A stretch of DNA of 64,000 nt from Rathayibacter sp. VKM Ac-2857 (GCF_013205025.1 NZ_JABMLE010000001.1:372001-436000); one strand, 5' to 3'. Positions 8,209 to 17,290 are shown, counted from the stretch's first letter. Notes: generated by a model not told the origin, from the letters alone. Program-made: numbers and translations.

Positions 8209-9618
8209 TCAGTAGACGGTGCCGACGAGTTGCGGGCGACCGCTCTCCTCGTCGATCTCGGGGGCGTCGTCGGGACCGGCCTGGGCCGCCCGCTTGATCA
8301 GCCGGAACTCGACGACCGCGAGGGTGCCGTAGATCGCGGTGAAGGCGATCAGCGAGATCAGCACCTCGATGCCGCTCACGCCGGGCGAGACGCCGTCCGC
8401 GGTCTTCAGCAGTCCGAAGACCAGCCAGGGCTGACGGCCCATCTCGGTGAAGACCCAGCCGACGATCATCGCCAGCAGCGGCAGCGGGGCGGCCCAGATC
8501 GCGATCTTCCACATCCACTGCTTCGGCTCGCGGCCCTTGCGGGTGAACCAGAGGCCGGCGGCGGCGACGCCGATGGCGAGGACGCCGAGCGCCATCATCC
8601 AGCGGAACGACCAGTAGGTGATCCAGATGATCGGCGTGTAGTCGCCGGGGCCGTAGACCGCGCTGTACTGCGCCTGCAGGTCGTTGATGCCCTCGACGGT
8701 GCCGGTGAAGGTGTGCGTCGAGAGGAAGGAGAGCAGATAGGGGATGCGGATCGAGAAGAGCTCGCTCGAGCCGTCGGGAGTGCCCCAGGTGAAGATCGAG
8801 AAGGAGGCGTCGGCACCGGTCGAGGTCTTGTAGAGCGCCTCCGCAGCCGCCATCTTCATCGGCTGGGTGTCGACCATCGCGAGGCCGAGCGAGTCGCCGG
8901 TGAAGAGGGTGAGGCCACCGCTGATCAGCATCATCCAGGCGCCGAACTTCAGCGCCGGGCGCATCGTCTCGAGGTGCTGGTTCCGCGAGAGGTGGTAGGC
9001 GGCGACGCTGATGATCACGGCGGCCGAGACCATGAAGCAGGCGAAGATCGTGTGCGGGAACGCGGCGAGGGCGACCTTGTTGGTGAGCAGGGCCCAGATG
9101 TCGGTGAGCTCGGCGCGGCCCTTGGCCTCGTTGATCCGGAAGCCGACCGGGTTCTGCATGAAGGCGTTCGCGGCGATGATGAAGTAGGCCGAGAGCGTGG
9201 TGCCGAGCGTGGTGAGCCAGATCGTGGCGAGGTGCAGCTTCTCGGGGAGCTTGTCCCAGCCGAAGATCCAGAGGCCGATGAAGGTCGCCTCGAGGAAGAA
9301 CGCGAGCAGCCCCTCGAAGGCGAGCGGGGCGCCGAAGACGTCGCCGACGAAGCGGGAGTAGTCGCTCCAGTTCATGCCGAACTGGAACTCCTGGACGATG
9401 CCGGTGACGACGCCCATCGCGAAGTTGATCAGGAAGATCTTGCCGAAGAACTTCGTCAGCTGGAGGTAGTGCACGCGGCCGGTGCGCACCCAGCAGGTCT
9501 GGAAGATCGCCACCGTGAGCGCCATGCCGATGGTGAGCGGCACGAAGAGGAAGTGGTAGATCGTCGTCAGGCCGAACTGCCAGCGCGACAGGAGGAGCGG
9601 ATCCAGGAGTTCGTTCAC
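8209..9618 (-). CDS. cydA: Cytochrome bd oxidase subunit I
   Basis: A 469-residue membrane subunit carrying the b558, b595 and d hemes. The N terminus LLSRWQFGLTTIYHFLFVPLTIG supplies the conserved early His ligand. Further family segments are FGMNWSDYSRFVGDVFGAPLAFEGLLAFFLEATFIG and TEMGRQPWLVFGLLKT (GRQPW). The length fits the short Q-loop type usual in Gram-positives. It is the first gene of cydABDC, and the 408 bp upstream are non-coding and contain a strong inverted repeat. Confidence 0.96.
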   Translation of the reverse strand: MNELLDPLLLSRWQFGLTTIYHFLFVPLTIGMALTVAIFQTCWVRTGRVHYLQLTKFFGKIFLINFAMGVVTGIVQEFQFGMNWSDYSRFVGDVFGAPLAFEGLLAFFLEATFIGLWIFGWDKLPEKLHLATIWLTTLGTTLSAYFIIAANAFMQNPVGFRINEAKGRAELTDIWALLTNKVALAAFPHTIFACFMVSAAVIISVAAYHLSRNQHLETMRPALKFGAWMMLISGGLTLFTGDSLGLAMVDTQPMKMAAAEALYKTSTGADASFSIFTWGTPDGSSELFSIRIPYLLSFLSTHTFTGTVEGINDLQAQYSAVYGPGDYTPIIWITYWSFRWMMALGVLAIGVAAAGLWFTRKGREPKQWMWKIAIWAAPLPLLAMIVGWVFTEMGRQPWLVFGLLKTADGVSPGVSGIEVLISLIAFTAIYGTLAVVEFRLIKRAAQAGPDDAPEIDEESGRPQLVGTVY

Positions 9619-10026
9619 GGCCCCGAGCCTAGGTCGGCGGCGGGGGCTCGATCGGCTCGGATCCCAGTACTGGAGCGGATGTGCGGCCGTCAGGGCCCCC
9701 TCTACGACACCCTTCCCGGGGTGGTCGCCGCGGCCTCGCGCACACCCCCTCGCCGGTGATTCCTCGACGTCGAGACAGAGCGTCTCGACGTCGAGCGACC
9801 TCCCCGCGCAGGTCCGGTCGAGCAGCGGCCGGAGTCGTCCGTGCGCTGTCCACGGGCCTCTCGACGGCGAGTGATCGACGTACGCTCCAGAACCTGAGCG
9901 GAAGGCCGCTTGACTGCCAGGATTTCCACAGGTTCACCGTCGCCCGGCACCGACCGCGGGAAAGCGTGCACCGCCCTCCTGCGCCGCTCGCGGCTCCCGC
10001 CCGGCCGCGCCCCCTACGATCGAGGA
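9619..10026. other. Divergent intergenic region between cydA and a tetR gene
   Basis: About 410 bp without a credible gene; the open frames here are short and low-complexity. It must hold the promoter for cydABDC (leftward) and the one for the TetR gene (rightward). The one clear internal feature is the inverted repeat at 9763-9795, annotated separately. Confidence 0.6.
9763..9795. promoter_or_regulatory. Perfect 14-bp inverted repeat upstream of cydA
   Basis: CTCGACGTCGAGAC at 9763-9776 is repeated exactly in inverted orientation at 9782-9795 with a 5-bp spacer. Each arm also contains the self-complementary 12-mer CTCGACGTCGAG. It lies about 145 bp upstream of cydA and 230 bp upstream of the TetR gene. 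This could be a double operator for a dimeric regulator or a transcript hairpin. The sequence does not identify the binding protein. Confidence 0.45.
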
Positions 10027-10611
10027 ATGCCGAGCAAGGGGAGCTACGCCAAGGGTGTCGCGAAGCGCGAGGAGATTCTGCAGACCGCTCTCGAGGTGTT
10101 CTCGCGGCAGGGGTACCGCAAGGCCTCGCTGCGCGAGATCTCGGAGGAGGTCGGGCTGACGCAGGCGGGGCTGCTGCACTACTTCGACTCGAAGGAGGAG
10201 CTCTTCGCGGAGGTCCTCCGCAAGCGCGACGACACCGACCGCGCCGTCTACGACCTCGAGCAGAAGGGCGACCAGGCGATCGAGGAGGTCGTCCGGCTGA
10301 TCCGGCACAACAGCGAGGTACCCGGTCTCGTCCACCTCTACGCCACGCTCTCCGCCGACGCGACCGACGAGTCGCACCCCGCGCACGAGTTCTTCATCGA
10401 GCGCTACCGGACCGTCAACGAGGTCTTCGCCGCCCGCGTCCGCGAGGACCAGAGCGAGGGCCTGATCGCCGCCGACATCGACCCCGAGCTCGCCGCCAAG
10501 ATGATCACCGCACTGTCCGACGGACTGCAGGTGCAGTGGCTGCTCGACGACCAGGTCGACATGGGCTCGATCGTCGAGACGTTCTGGTCGCTGCTCAAGC
10601 GGGTCCGCTGA
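10027..10611 (+). CDS. TetR/AcrR family transcriptional regulator
   Basis: A 194-residue regulator. The helix-turn-helix region is at residues 15-60: REEILQTALEVFSRQGYRKASLREISEEVGLTQAGLLHYF, then DSKEELFAEVL. The start MPSKGSYAKG is preceded by GAGGA at 10022-10026. The C-terminal ligand domain is of the TetR_C type but its ligand is not predictable. The DedA gene follows after 22 bp and may be co-transcribed. Confidence 0.88.
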   Translation: MPSKGSYAKGVAKREEILQTALEVFSRQGYRKASLREISEEVGLTQAGLLHYFDSKEELFAEVLRKRDDTDRAVYDLEQKGDQAIEEVVRLIRHNSEVPGLVHLYATLSADATDESHPAHEFFIERYRTVNEVFAARVREDQSEGLIAADIDPELAAKMITALSDGLQVQWLLDDQVDMGSIVETFWSLLKRVR

Positions 10612-10633
10612 CCCCGATGGACGCCACGATCCC

Positions 10634-11272
10634 GTGAACGACGCTCTGACCGGCCTCCTCGCCTTCGTCGTCAGCGTGCCGCCCGTCTGGCGGACGCTGC
10701 TCGCCGGCCTCGCCGTCTTCTTCGAGACGACGATCCTCGCCGGGCTGATCGTGCCGGGCGACACCGTCGTGATCGTCAGCGCGACCGGAGTGACCTCTCC
10801 CCTGCAGTTCGTCGCGCTGGCCGTCGCCGTGATCATCGGGGCGCTCTGCGGCGAATCGGTCGGCTTCTACCTGGGCCGCTGGTTCGGACCGCGGATCCGC
10901 GGGTCGCGCCTGGGCCGCCGCCTCGGCGAGAAGAACTGGCTGCGCGCCGAGCGCTACCTCGCACGCCGCGGCGGCATCGCCGTGTTCCTCTCCCGCTTCC
11001 TCCCGGTCCTGCACTCGCTCATCCCCCTCACGGTCGGGATGAGCGGCATGAGCTACCGCACGTTCATGGCCTGGACGACGCCCGCGTGCATCCTCTGGTC
11101 GTTCGCCTACGTCGGCGTCGGGGCCGCCGCGGCGGGCGGCTACCGCGAGCTGTCGGACAGCCTGCACTACGCCGGCTACCTCTTCGTCGGGGCGATCGTG
11201 GTCTTCGTGCTGGTCGTGATCGGAGTGAAGAAGCTCCTCTCACGCGCAGAGGCGCGTCACCTCGACGAGTGA
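10634..11272 (+). CDS. DedA family membrane protein
   Basis: A 212-residue membrane protein with a GTG start. DedA/SNARE-associated segments are LIVPGDTVVIVSA, GALCGESVGFYLGRWFGPRIR and the conserved FLSRFLPVLHSLIPLTVGMSGMSYRTFMAW. The family contributes to lipid (undecaprenyl phosphate or phospholipid) translocation and envelope homeostasis. The terminator at 11249-11280 overlaps its last codons. Confidence 0.88.
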   Translation: MNDALTGLLAFVVSVPPVWRTLLAGLAVFFETTILAGLIVPGDTVVIVSATGVTSPLQFVALAVAVIIGALCGESVGFYLGRWFGPRIRGSRLGRRLGEKNWLRAERYLARRGGIAVFLSRFLPVLHSLIPLTVGMSGMSYRTFMAWTTPACILWSFAYVGVGAAAAGGYRELSDSLHYAGYLFVGAIVVFVLVVIGVKKLLSRAEARHLDE

Positions 11273-11280
11273 CGCGCCTC
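11249..11280. terminator. Bidirectional hairpin terminator between dedA and the osmoprotectant operon
   Basis: A perfect 12-bp stem: GAGGCGCGTCAC at 11249-11260 pairs with GTGACGCGCCTC at 11269-11280, with an 8-nt loop. It lies between the convergent ends of the DedA gene and the substrate-binding-protein gene. There is no long T-run on either side. Confidence 0.7.
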
Positions 11281-11299
11281 CGGGCGTGAGCGGGTCGCG

Positions 11300-12226
11300 T
11301 CAGCCGATCAGGCCGGCCGAGGTGAGCCACTCGGTCGCGATGGCCGCGGCCGACTTCTCCTCGTTGACGCTCTCGGAGTTGAGTTCGACGAGGTCCTCGG
11401 CGGTCAGCTTCGCGCTGACGCCGTCGATGATCTCCGCGGCGTCGTCGTCGACCTTGTCGGAGACGATCGGCACCACGTTGTCCGCGACGAACAGGCCGTC
11501 GGGGTCGGCGAGGGGCAGCAGGTCGTTCGACTCGATGTTCGGGTCGGCGGTGTAGATGTTCGCCATCTGGATCTGGTTGCTGGCCAGCGCGTCGACGGTC
11601 GTCGATCCGCCGCTGTCCTCGATCGCCTGGAACGTCGTGGTGATGCCGTACTTCGACTGCAGCGCGTCGGGCCCGTAGGGACGGGTCTGCAGCTCGGAGT
11701 TGCCGCCGAGCACGATCGGGTCGGTGACGTTCTTCAGCGAGGCGATGTCGGTCAGCTTCCACTGGTCGGCGAAGGCCTGGGTGACCGTGTACGAGTTCTG
11801 GTCGCTCGCGTCCGCGGCGTCGAGCGCGCGCAGTCCGTCGGGCAGGGCGTCGGTGAGCGCCGAGTAGACGTCGTCGGCCGTGGTCGCGGTCGTGTCCGGC
11901 TCCAGCGCCTGCAGGAGGCTGCCGCCGTACTCGGGGAAGACGTCGATCGAGCCGCTCTCGATCTCGGGCAGGTAGATCTCGCGCTGACCGATGCGGAAGT
12001 CGCGCTGCACGGTCATCCCCCCGTCCTCGAGGGCCTGCGCGTAGATCTCGGCGATGATCTCGTTCGAGTAGTAGTCCTGCGAGCCGATGACGATGGTGTC
12101 GCCGCCGGCGGTCGCTCCCGATCCTTCGTCGAGCGGATCGCTGGACGAGCACCCTGCCAGCGCCACCACGGCGCCGACCGCGAGTGCGCTGAGAACGACA
12201 CGGCCCTTCTTGGTTGCTGTGAACAT
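11300..12226 (-). CDS. Osmoprotectant ABC transporter substrate-binding lipoprotein (OpuCC/ProX type)
   Basis: A 308-residue lipoprotein with signal and lipobox ALAVGAVVALAGC, lipid attachment at Cys25. It has the quaternary-amine binding protein domain (IVIGSQDYYSNEIIAEIYAQALEDGGMTV..., EIYLPEIESGSIDVFPEYGGSLLQ). It captures glycine betaine, choline or carnitine-like solutes for the two permeases. It is the last gene of the ATPase-permease-permease-binding protein operon, 3 bp after the upstream permease stop. Confidence 0.9.
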   Translation of the reverse strand: MFTATKKGRVVLSALAVGAVVALAGCSSSDPLDEGSGATAGGDTIVIGSQDYYSNEIIAEIYAQALEDGGMTVQRDFRIGQREIYLPEIESGSIDVFPEYGGSLLQALEPDTTATTADDVYSALTDALPDGLRALDAADASDQNSYTVTQAFADQWKLTDIASLKNVTDPIVLGGNSELQTRPYGPDALQSKYGITTTFQAIEDSGGSTTVDALASNQIQMANIYTADPNIESNDLLPLADPDGLFVADNVVPIVSDKVDDDAAEIIDGVSAKLTAEDLVELNSESVNEEKSAAAIATEWLTSAGLIG

Positions 12227-12229
12227 CTC

Positions 12230-12985
12230 TTATTTCCCTTCGTCGATGGGGATTCCCACCACCGCGCGGCGTCGGAGTGACGACGCGCGGAAACCTGTGC
12301 GCTCGGTCGAGGCGCGGCCGAGGCCGAGCACGACACCGCGGGGCACGGCGACCCTCTGCAGGATCGCGAACAGCACCTCGCTGAGCAGCGTGAGCACGAT
12401 CACGATGATCGAGCCCGCGAGCATCTGCGGGTAGTCGCCCGCCTTGACGCCCTGGAAGATGTAGCGGCCGAGACCGCCGGCGCCGATGTAGTCGGCGAGC
12501 GTGGCCGTCGCGATGATCTGCAGGGCCGCGACGCGCAGACCGCCGATCAGCAGCGGCAGGCCCAGCGGGATCTCGACCTTCGCCAGGATCTGCCACTCCG
12601 TCATGCCGACGGCGCGCGCGGCGTCGACGGTGCGGCGGTCGACCGCCTCGAGACCGGAGTAGGCGCCCGCGAGGATCGACGGGATCGCCAGGATCACCAG
12701 CGCGATGAGCGGCGCCCCGAGGCCGAGGCCGAGGCTCATGGCCGCCAGCACGAGCACACCGAGCGTGGGCAGTGCGCGGAGGCCGCCGGCGATCGGCACG
12801 GCGATGCCCTTGCCCTTGCCGGTGTGCCCGATCAGGTAGCCGAGCGGGATGGCGATCGCGGCGGCGATCAGGAGGACGATGAGGCTGATGCCGAGGTGCT
12901 GCCCGACACGGGTGGGGATGCCGTAGATGCCCTCCCAGTGCGCGGGGTCGCCGATCCAGGCGAAGGCCTGCACGATGAGGTTCAC
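12230..12985 (-). CDS. Osmoprotectant ABC transporter permease (second)
   Basis: A 251-residue inner-membrane permease of the OpuC/ProW type. The start used is GTG (VNLIVQAFAWIGDPAHWEG), which overlaps the preceding permease stop as GTGA at 12982-12985. The binding-protein-dependent transport signature includes EAVDRRTVDAARAVGMTEWQILAKVEIPLGLPLLIGG (EAA loop), followed by TATLADYIGAGGLG. It probably forms a heterodimer with the neighbouring permease. Confidence 0.9.
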   Translation of the reverse strand: MNLIVQAFAWIGDPAHWEGIYGIPTRVGQHLGISLIVLLIAAAIAIPLGYLIGHTGKGKGIAVPIAGGLRALPTLGVLVLAAMSLGLGLGAPLIALVILAIPSILAGAYSGLEAVDRRTVDAARAVGMTEWQILAKVEIPLGLPLLIGGLRVAALQIIATATLADYIGAGGLGRYIFQGVKAGDYPQMLAGSIIVIVLTLLSEVLFAILQRVAVPRGVVLGLGRASTERTGFRASSLRRRAVVGIPIDEGK

Positions 12986-13668
12986 GTCGTCACCGCCTTC
13001 TCGACGCGCACGGCTCTCCGGCGCGAGCGGGCCCGGTCGAGGGTCGTCCACGGCATCAGCAGGCGGCCGAGAAGGACGAGGAGGCCGTCGAGCACGAGGG
13101 CCAGCACGATCGTGAGCACGATGCCGGTGATGATCTCGCCCTGGATGCCGCGCTGGAAGCCGTCGGTGAAGAGCAGGCCGAGGCTCTGGATGCCCAGCAC
13201 CGCGCCGACGGTGACCAGGCTGACCGTGCTGACGGTCACCACGCGGAGACCGGAGAGCAGGACGGGACCGGCGAGCGGGAACTCGACCTTCCAGAACCGG
13301 GCCCAGGCGGAGTAGCCCATCGCCGTCGCCGACTGGGTGACGTCCTCCGACACCGCCGACAGCGCGTCGGAGGTGGTGCGCACCATCAGCGCGATGCCGT
13401 AGAGGGTGAGGCCGATGATGACGTTCGCGGTGGAGCGCAGCGGGATGCCGAGCAGCGCGGGCAGCAGGATGAACATCGCCAGCGACGGGATGGCGTACAG
13501 CACGCCGAGCCCGGTGAGCAGGGTGCCGCGGCTCCAGCGGTAGCGGTTGGCGATCCAGCCGAACGGCAGCGAGATCACGAAGCTCAGCAGGATCGGCGGG
13601 ACCGAGAGCGCGAGGTGCGCCAGCAGGTTCGCGACGATCTGATCGGTGTTGTTGACGACCCAGTTCAC
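12982..13668 (-). CDS. Osmoprotectant ABC transporter permease (first)
   Basis: A 228-residue permease starting MNWVVNNTDQIVANLLAHLALS. It carries the EAA-like loop SEDVTQSATAMGYSAWARFWKVEFPLAGPVLLSGLRV and later TVGAVLGIQSLG. Both ends overlap neighbours by 4 bp (ATGA with the ATPase gene, GTGA with the next permease), showing a tightly coupled operon. Confidence 0.9.
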   Translation of the reverse strand: MNWVVNNTDQIVANLLAHLALSVPPILLSFVISLPFGWIANRYRWSRGTLLTGLGVLYAIPSLAMFILLPALLGIPLRSTANVIIGLTLYGIALMVRTTSDALSAVSEDVTQSATAMGYSAWARFWKVEFPLAGPVLLSGLRVVTVSTVSLVTVGAVLGIQSLGLLFTDGFQRGIQGEIITGIVLTIVLALVLDGLLVLLGRLLMPWTTLDRARSRRRAVRVEKAVTT

Positions 13669-14495
13669 GCGCCGACGCCGTCCTGCCCGCGCAGGACGCC
13701 GGTGGGCCGCCCGTCGCCGTCGACGACGATCCGGGCGCCGTCGCGCTCCTCGATCGAGAGGGAGCGCTTGCCGCGGTCGGCGCCGACGAAGCCGGCGACG
13801 AACTCGCTCGCGGGGTTCGCGAGGATCTCGGCGGGCGAGCCCTTCTGCGCGATCCGGCCGCCCTTCTCGAGGATGACGACCTGGTCGCCGAGCAGGAAGG
13901 CCTCGTCGATGTCGTGGGTGACGAAGACGACCGTCTTGTCGAGCTCGCGCTGCAGGCGGAGCGTCTCGCGCTGGAGGTCGGCGCGCACGAGCGGGTCGAC
14001 GGCGCCGAACGGCTCGTCCATCAGCAGGATGTTGGGGTCGACGGCGAGGCCGCGCGCGACTCCGACGCGCTGCTGCTGCCCGCCCGAGAGCTGGCTCGGA
14101 TAGCGAGTGGCGAGGGAGCGGTCGAGTCCGACGGTGTCCATCAGCTCGAGCGCGCGGTCGTGGGCGGGCTTCTTCGCCACTCCGTTGAGACGCGGCACCG
14201 TGGCGATGTTGTCGATGACCCGCCGGTGCGGCAGGAGGCCCGAGTTCTGCATGACGTAGCCGATGCGGCGACGCAGCGAGACGGCGGGGAGCTTGGAGAT
14301 GTCCTCGCCGTCGATCTCGATCGTGCCGCCGGTCGGCTCGATCATGCGGTTGATCATCCGCAGGATCGTCGTCTTGCCGCAGCCGGACGAGCCGACGAAG
14401 ACGGTGGTCTGCCGGGAGGGCAGCACGAGCGAGAAGTCGTCCACCGCCCGCGTGCCGTCCGGATACTGCTTGCTCACTCCGCGGAATTCGATCAC
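13665..14495 (-). CDS. Osmoprotectant ABC transporter ATP-binding protein
   Basis: A 276-residue ATPase. Walker A is GSSGCGKTTILRMINR near residue 38, signature LSGGQQQRVGVARGL, Walker B NILLMDEPFGAVDPL, switch His VFVTHDIDEAF. Full-size OpuCA/ProV proteins carry two CBS domains used for ionic-strength sensing. Here only about 40 residues follow the core (GARIVVDGDGRPTGVL), so the regulatory part is reduced. It is the first gene of the operon. Confidence 0.9.
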   Translation of the reverse strand: MIEFRGVSKQYPDGTRAVDDFSLVLPSRQTTVFVGSSGCGKTTILRMINRMIEPTGGTIEIDGEDISKLPAVSLRRRIGYVMQNSGLLPHRRVIDNIATVPRLNGVAKKPAHDRALELMDTVGLDRSLATRYPSQLSGGQQQRVGVARGLAVDPNILLMDEPFGAVDPLVRADLQRETLRLQRELDKTVVFVTHDIDEAFLLGDQVVILEKGGRIAQKGSPAEILANPASEFVAGFVGADRGKRSLSIEERDGARIVVDGDGRPTGVLRGQDGVGA

Positions 14496-14654
14496 GGTCC
14501 TGCTCTTCCCTGTCCCGTGGTCCCGGTCAGAACCTGGCGCTCAGCAAAACATCAATCGGAGACGCGTGCCAACCCGGATGGCGCAGTGTTGCGATGGAGC
14601 GTGGAAAGAGCTAGGCCGCGGTCGGCCCCCGATGACCGGGGGACGGCCGGGCGG

Positions 14655-15311
14655 TCAGGCCTCGATCGGCCCGTAGTGCATCGAGAGGTAGTTGCGCAGC
14701 AGCGCGCGGCTCTCGTCGATGAAGCGCTGGTCGCCGTTGGGGTCGATCAGGAAGGCGCGGGTGAGCATCGCATCGGCGACCTCGACCGTGACCTCGAGGC
14801 GGAACGACAGCTGCGCACCGCCGGGCAGGCCGTACTCCGACGCGAGGATCTCGGCGAAGCGGCGCGCGAAGAAACCGGCCTCGAACGCCTCCCCCGCGAC
14901 CTCGGGGGCGTGGATCGTGTCGACGAAGCGGATGGAGCGGAAGCCGGCCTCCGTGCGGTGCATGTCGCAGAACGCGTCGACCGCGCAGTCCACGGCGCCC
15001 CACCAGTCGGCCGGGTGCTTCTCGCGGATGTCGGTGATGACCTTCTTGCGGAAGCGCTCGAGGGCGCGCTCGCGCAGCGCCTGGAGTACCGCGATGCGGT
15101 CGGGGAAGTAGCGGTAGACGGTGCCGATCGCGGCGCCGGCACGCTCGGCCACCATCGCGGTGGTGAGACGGTCGAAGCCGACCTCGTCGACCACGGCCGC
15201 GGCGGCGTCGAGGAGGGAGGCCAGCCGGGCCGCGCTGCGGACCTGGACCGGCTCGTTGCGGACCTGAGGCGACTCTCCGAAAGGTCGATCGACGAGATTT
15301 CCAAGCGGCAC
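14655..15311 (-). CDS. TetR family transcriptional regulator
   Basis: A 218-residue regulator. The start chosen is GTG 15311 (VPLGNLVDRPFGE) because GAAGGAG stands 7 nt upstream. The DNA-binding domain is ARLASLLDAAAAVVDEVGFDRLTTAMVAERAGAAIGTVYRYFPDRIAVLQAL at about residues 30-80. The C-terminal domain has no recognisable ligand class. It is divergent from the SRAP gene across 131 bp and downstream of nothing it clearly controls; the osmoprotectant operon begins 160 bp past its stop. Confidence 0.85.
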   Translation of the reverse strand: MPLGNLVDRPFGESPQVRNEPVQVRSAARLASLLDAAAAVVDEVGFDRLTTAMVAERAGAAIGTVYRYFPDRIAVLQALRERALERFRKKVITDIREKHPADWWGAVDCAVDAFCDMHRTEAGFRSIRFVDTIHAPEVAGEAFEAGFFARRFAEILASEYGLPGGAQLSFRLEVTVEVADAMLTRAFLIDPNGDQRFIDESRALLRNYLSMHYGPIEA

Positions 15312-15442
15312 GGCGAAGCTCCTTCGGGATCGGTTTCTACAATCGTACGCACGCGGACGTGCCGTTCGCGTCGAATCACCGAATGTCTCTCGCTTTCTAC
15401 GCCCCACGTCGGGTGGCCGAGCAGCACCACCCAGGAGGACCC

Positions 15443-16156
15443 ATGTGCGGACGCTTCGTCCTCTCTCAGACCAGCGCGGATCTGGTCGCGCTCTTCGACA
15501 TCGACGAGCCCGGCCCCGATCTGCCCGGCCCGTCCTGGAACATCGCGCCGACGCAGCGGATCGCCGTCGTCGCCGAATCGATGAAGGGCGTGGAGGAGGG
15601 CGAGCCGCCGCGCCGTCGCCTGGCCGGCGCCCGCTGGGGCCTGGTACCGCGCTCGGCCGCGGATCCGTCCGGGGCGCCGCTGTTCAACGCCCGGATCGAG
15701 TCGGTCGCCGAGAAGCCGTCCTTCCGCGAGTCGTTCGCTGCCCGCCGGGCGATCGTCCCCGCCTCCGGCTGGTACGAGTGGCGCGTCGGCGCCGACGGCA
15801 CGAAGGCCCCCGTGTTCGTCTCGCCGGGCGGCGGTGCCCTGGTGCTGTTCGCGGGGCTGTACGAGTGGTGGCGCTCGGCGGAGCCCGGCGCGCCGTGGCT
15901 GCTGTCGGCGACGGTCCTGACCCGCCCTTCCGCGGGAGCGGTGGCGGAGGTGCACGAGCGGATGCCGGTGCTGCTGCAGCCCGAACTGATCGAGGACTGG
16001 CTCGACCCGCTCACCGAGGGCGACGGCGGGCTGCTGCGCGCGGCGTCCGACGGTGCGGCCGAGCTCGCCGAGGAGCTCGAGGTGCAGCAGGTCGGTGCCG
16101 CGGTCGGCACGGTGGGGACGAACGGTCCCGAGCTGATCGAGCCGGTCGCGGACTGA
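15443..16156 (+). CDS. SOS response-associated peptidase, SRAP family (YedK/HMCES)
   Basis: A 237-residue protein starting MCGRFVL with an AGGAGG site at 15433-15438. After Met removal, Cys2 is the residue that forms a thiazolidine DNA-protein crosslink with abasic sites in single-stranded DNA. Other family residues are visible: Asn in LFNARIES, Glu in SGWYEW and His in VHERMPVLL. It protects abasic sites from cleavage during replication. The next gene is App1-like, 64 bp downstream. Confidence 0.93.
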   Translation: MCGRFVLSQTSADLVALFDIDEPGPDLPGPSWNIAPTQRIAVVAESMKGVEEGEPPRRRLAGARWGLVPRSAADPSGAPLFNARIESVAEKPSFRESFAARRAIVPASGWYEWRVGADGTKAPVFVSPGGGALVLFAGLYEWWRSAEPGAPWLLSATVLTRPSAGAVAEVHERMPVLLQPELIEDWLDPLTEGDGGLLRAASDGAAELAEELEVQQVGAAVGTVGTNGPELIEPVAD

Positions 16157-16220
16157 CCGGTGACGACCGATCGCGACCGCCGCCCCGCGGCCGCGCCGGA
16201 GGGTCTGGCACACTGGGCGG

Positions 16221-17276
16221 ATGCCGCTGACGCCTGAGAGCAAACCGATGAGCGCCGGGGCGGCCGAGGTCCTGCACCGAGCCGCACGCATCGAGGACCG
16301 GATCCACGCGCTGCGCATGCGCCGGGTTACCCGCAAGGGCTACGTGCCGCGGGTCATCCCCTACACCGGCTACGGCACCACAGAGCAGCTGCGGGTGCTC
16401 GCGCGGGTCCTCTACACCCGGCCGACGCCGCCCGGCGCGGAGGAGGTCCAGCCCGTCGAGAGCGTCCGCGGCTGGCGGAGCTTCACCAGCCTCTACATCA
16501 GCGGCGCGGTCGTCTCGGTCGCGGTCGACGGGCAGAGCCACCGCGTGGTCGCCGACCGCGGCGGCGTGGTCGACACGGACATCCCGATCACGCTCGAGCC
16601 GGGCTGGCACGTCATCACGCTCACCGTCGAGGGCGGCCTGCCGGTCGAGGCCCCCGTCTTCATCGTCCGTCCGGAGGCGAGGATCGGCGTCGTGTCCGAT
16701 GTCGACGACACGGTCATGGTCACCGCGCTCCCCCGGCCGTTCGTCGCCGCCTGGAACACCTTCGTGCTCGACGAGCACGCGCGGATGCCCACGCCGGGGA
16801 TGGCCGTCTTCCTCGACCGCTTCTCGCGGCAGAACCCGGGCTCGCCCGTCATCTACCTCTCGACCGGCGCGTGGAACGTGGCGCCGGCGCTGACGCGCTT
16901 CCTCTCGCGGCACCTCTACCCCGCGGGAGCGCTGCTCCTGACCGACTGGGGGCCGACGCACGACCGCTGGTTCCGCAGCGGCAAGCTGCACAAGGAGGAG
17001 AACCTCCGCCGCCTCGCCGTCGAGTTCCCCGACGTGCGCTGGCTGCTGGTCGGCGACGACGGGCAGCACGACGAGGAGATCTACTCGGACTTCGCGCACG
17101 AGCACCCGGAGAAGGTCGCGGCGATCGCGATCCGCCAGCTCTCCAACGGCGAGGCGGTGCTCGCCGGCGGCCGGTCTAAGGCGGCCGACCTCTCGGAGAC
17201 GAGCGGCACCCCGTGGGTCTACGCCCCGGACGGCGCCGGCATCTCCGAGCAGCTGAAGGACCTCGGCATCCTCTAG
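16221..17276 (+). CDS. App1-type phosphatase (DUF2183) domain protein
   Basis: A 351-residue protein whose C-terminal half is the App1 phosphatidate phosphatase catalytic domain (HAD-like). It has GVVSDVDDTVMVT near residue 160 (DxDxT), then YLSTGAWNVAPAL and KEENLRRLAVEFPDVRWLLVGDDGQHDEEIY. The N-terminal part is a beta-rich region common in bacterial relatives. There is no signal peptide. It may act on lipid phosphates at the membrane, but the bacterial substrate is not established. The gene is followed directly by repeat cluster A. Confidence 0.85.
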   Translation: MPLTPESKPMSAGAAEVLHRAARIEDRIHALRMRRVTRKGYVPRVIPYTGYGTTEQLRVLARVLYTRPTPPGAEEVQPVESVRGWRSFTSLYISGAVVSVAVDGQSHRVVADRGGVVDTDIPITLEPGWHVITLTVEGGLPVEAPVFIVRPEARIGVVSDVDDTVMVTALPRPFVAAWNTFVLDEHARMPTPGMAVFLDRFSRQNPGSPVIYLSTGAWNVAPALTRFLSRHLYPAGALLLTDWGPTHDRWFRSGKLHKEENLRRLAVEFPDVRWLLVGDDGQHDEEIYSDFAHEHPEKVAAIAIRQLSNGEAVLAGGRSKAADLSETSGTPWVYAPDGAGISEQLKDLGIL

Positions 17277-17290
17277 CCTCCCGGGGCGAC

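Noticed and set aside
8192-8209. A CydX-like small subunit gene within the cyd operon
   Set aside because: Gaps between cydA/cydB (16 bp) and cydB/cydD (12 bp) are too small.
5283-8297. Long plus-strand open frame of about 1000 codons opposite cydBD
   Set aside because: Composition is Arg/Glu/Gly-rich without domains; it mirrors cydB and cydD codon bias and is a shadow.
10027-10611. TetR gene as the dedicated regulator of cydABDC
   Set aside because: It is divergent from cydA and a palindrome lies between them, but 408 bp separate them and the dedA gene follows it; the sequence gives no direct link.
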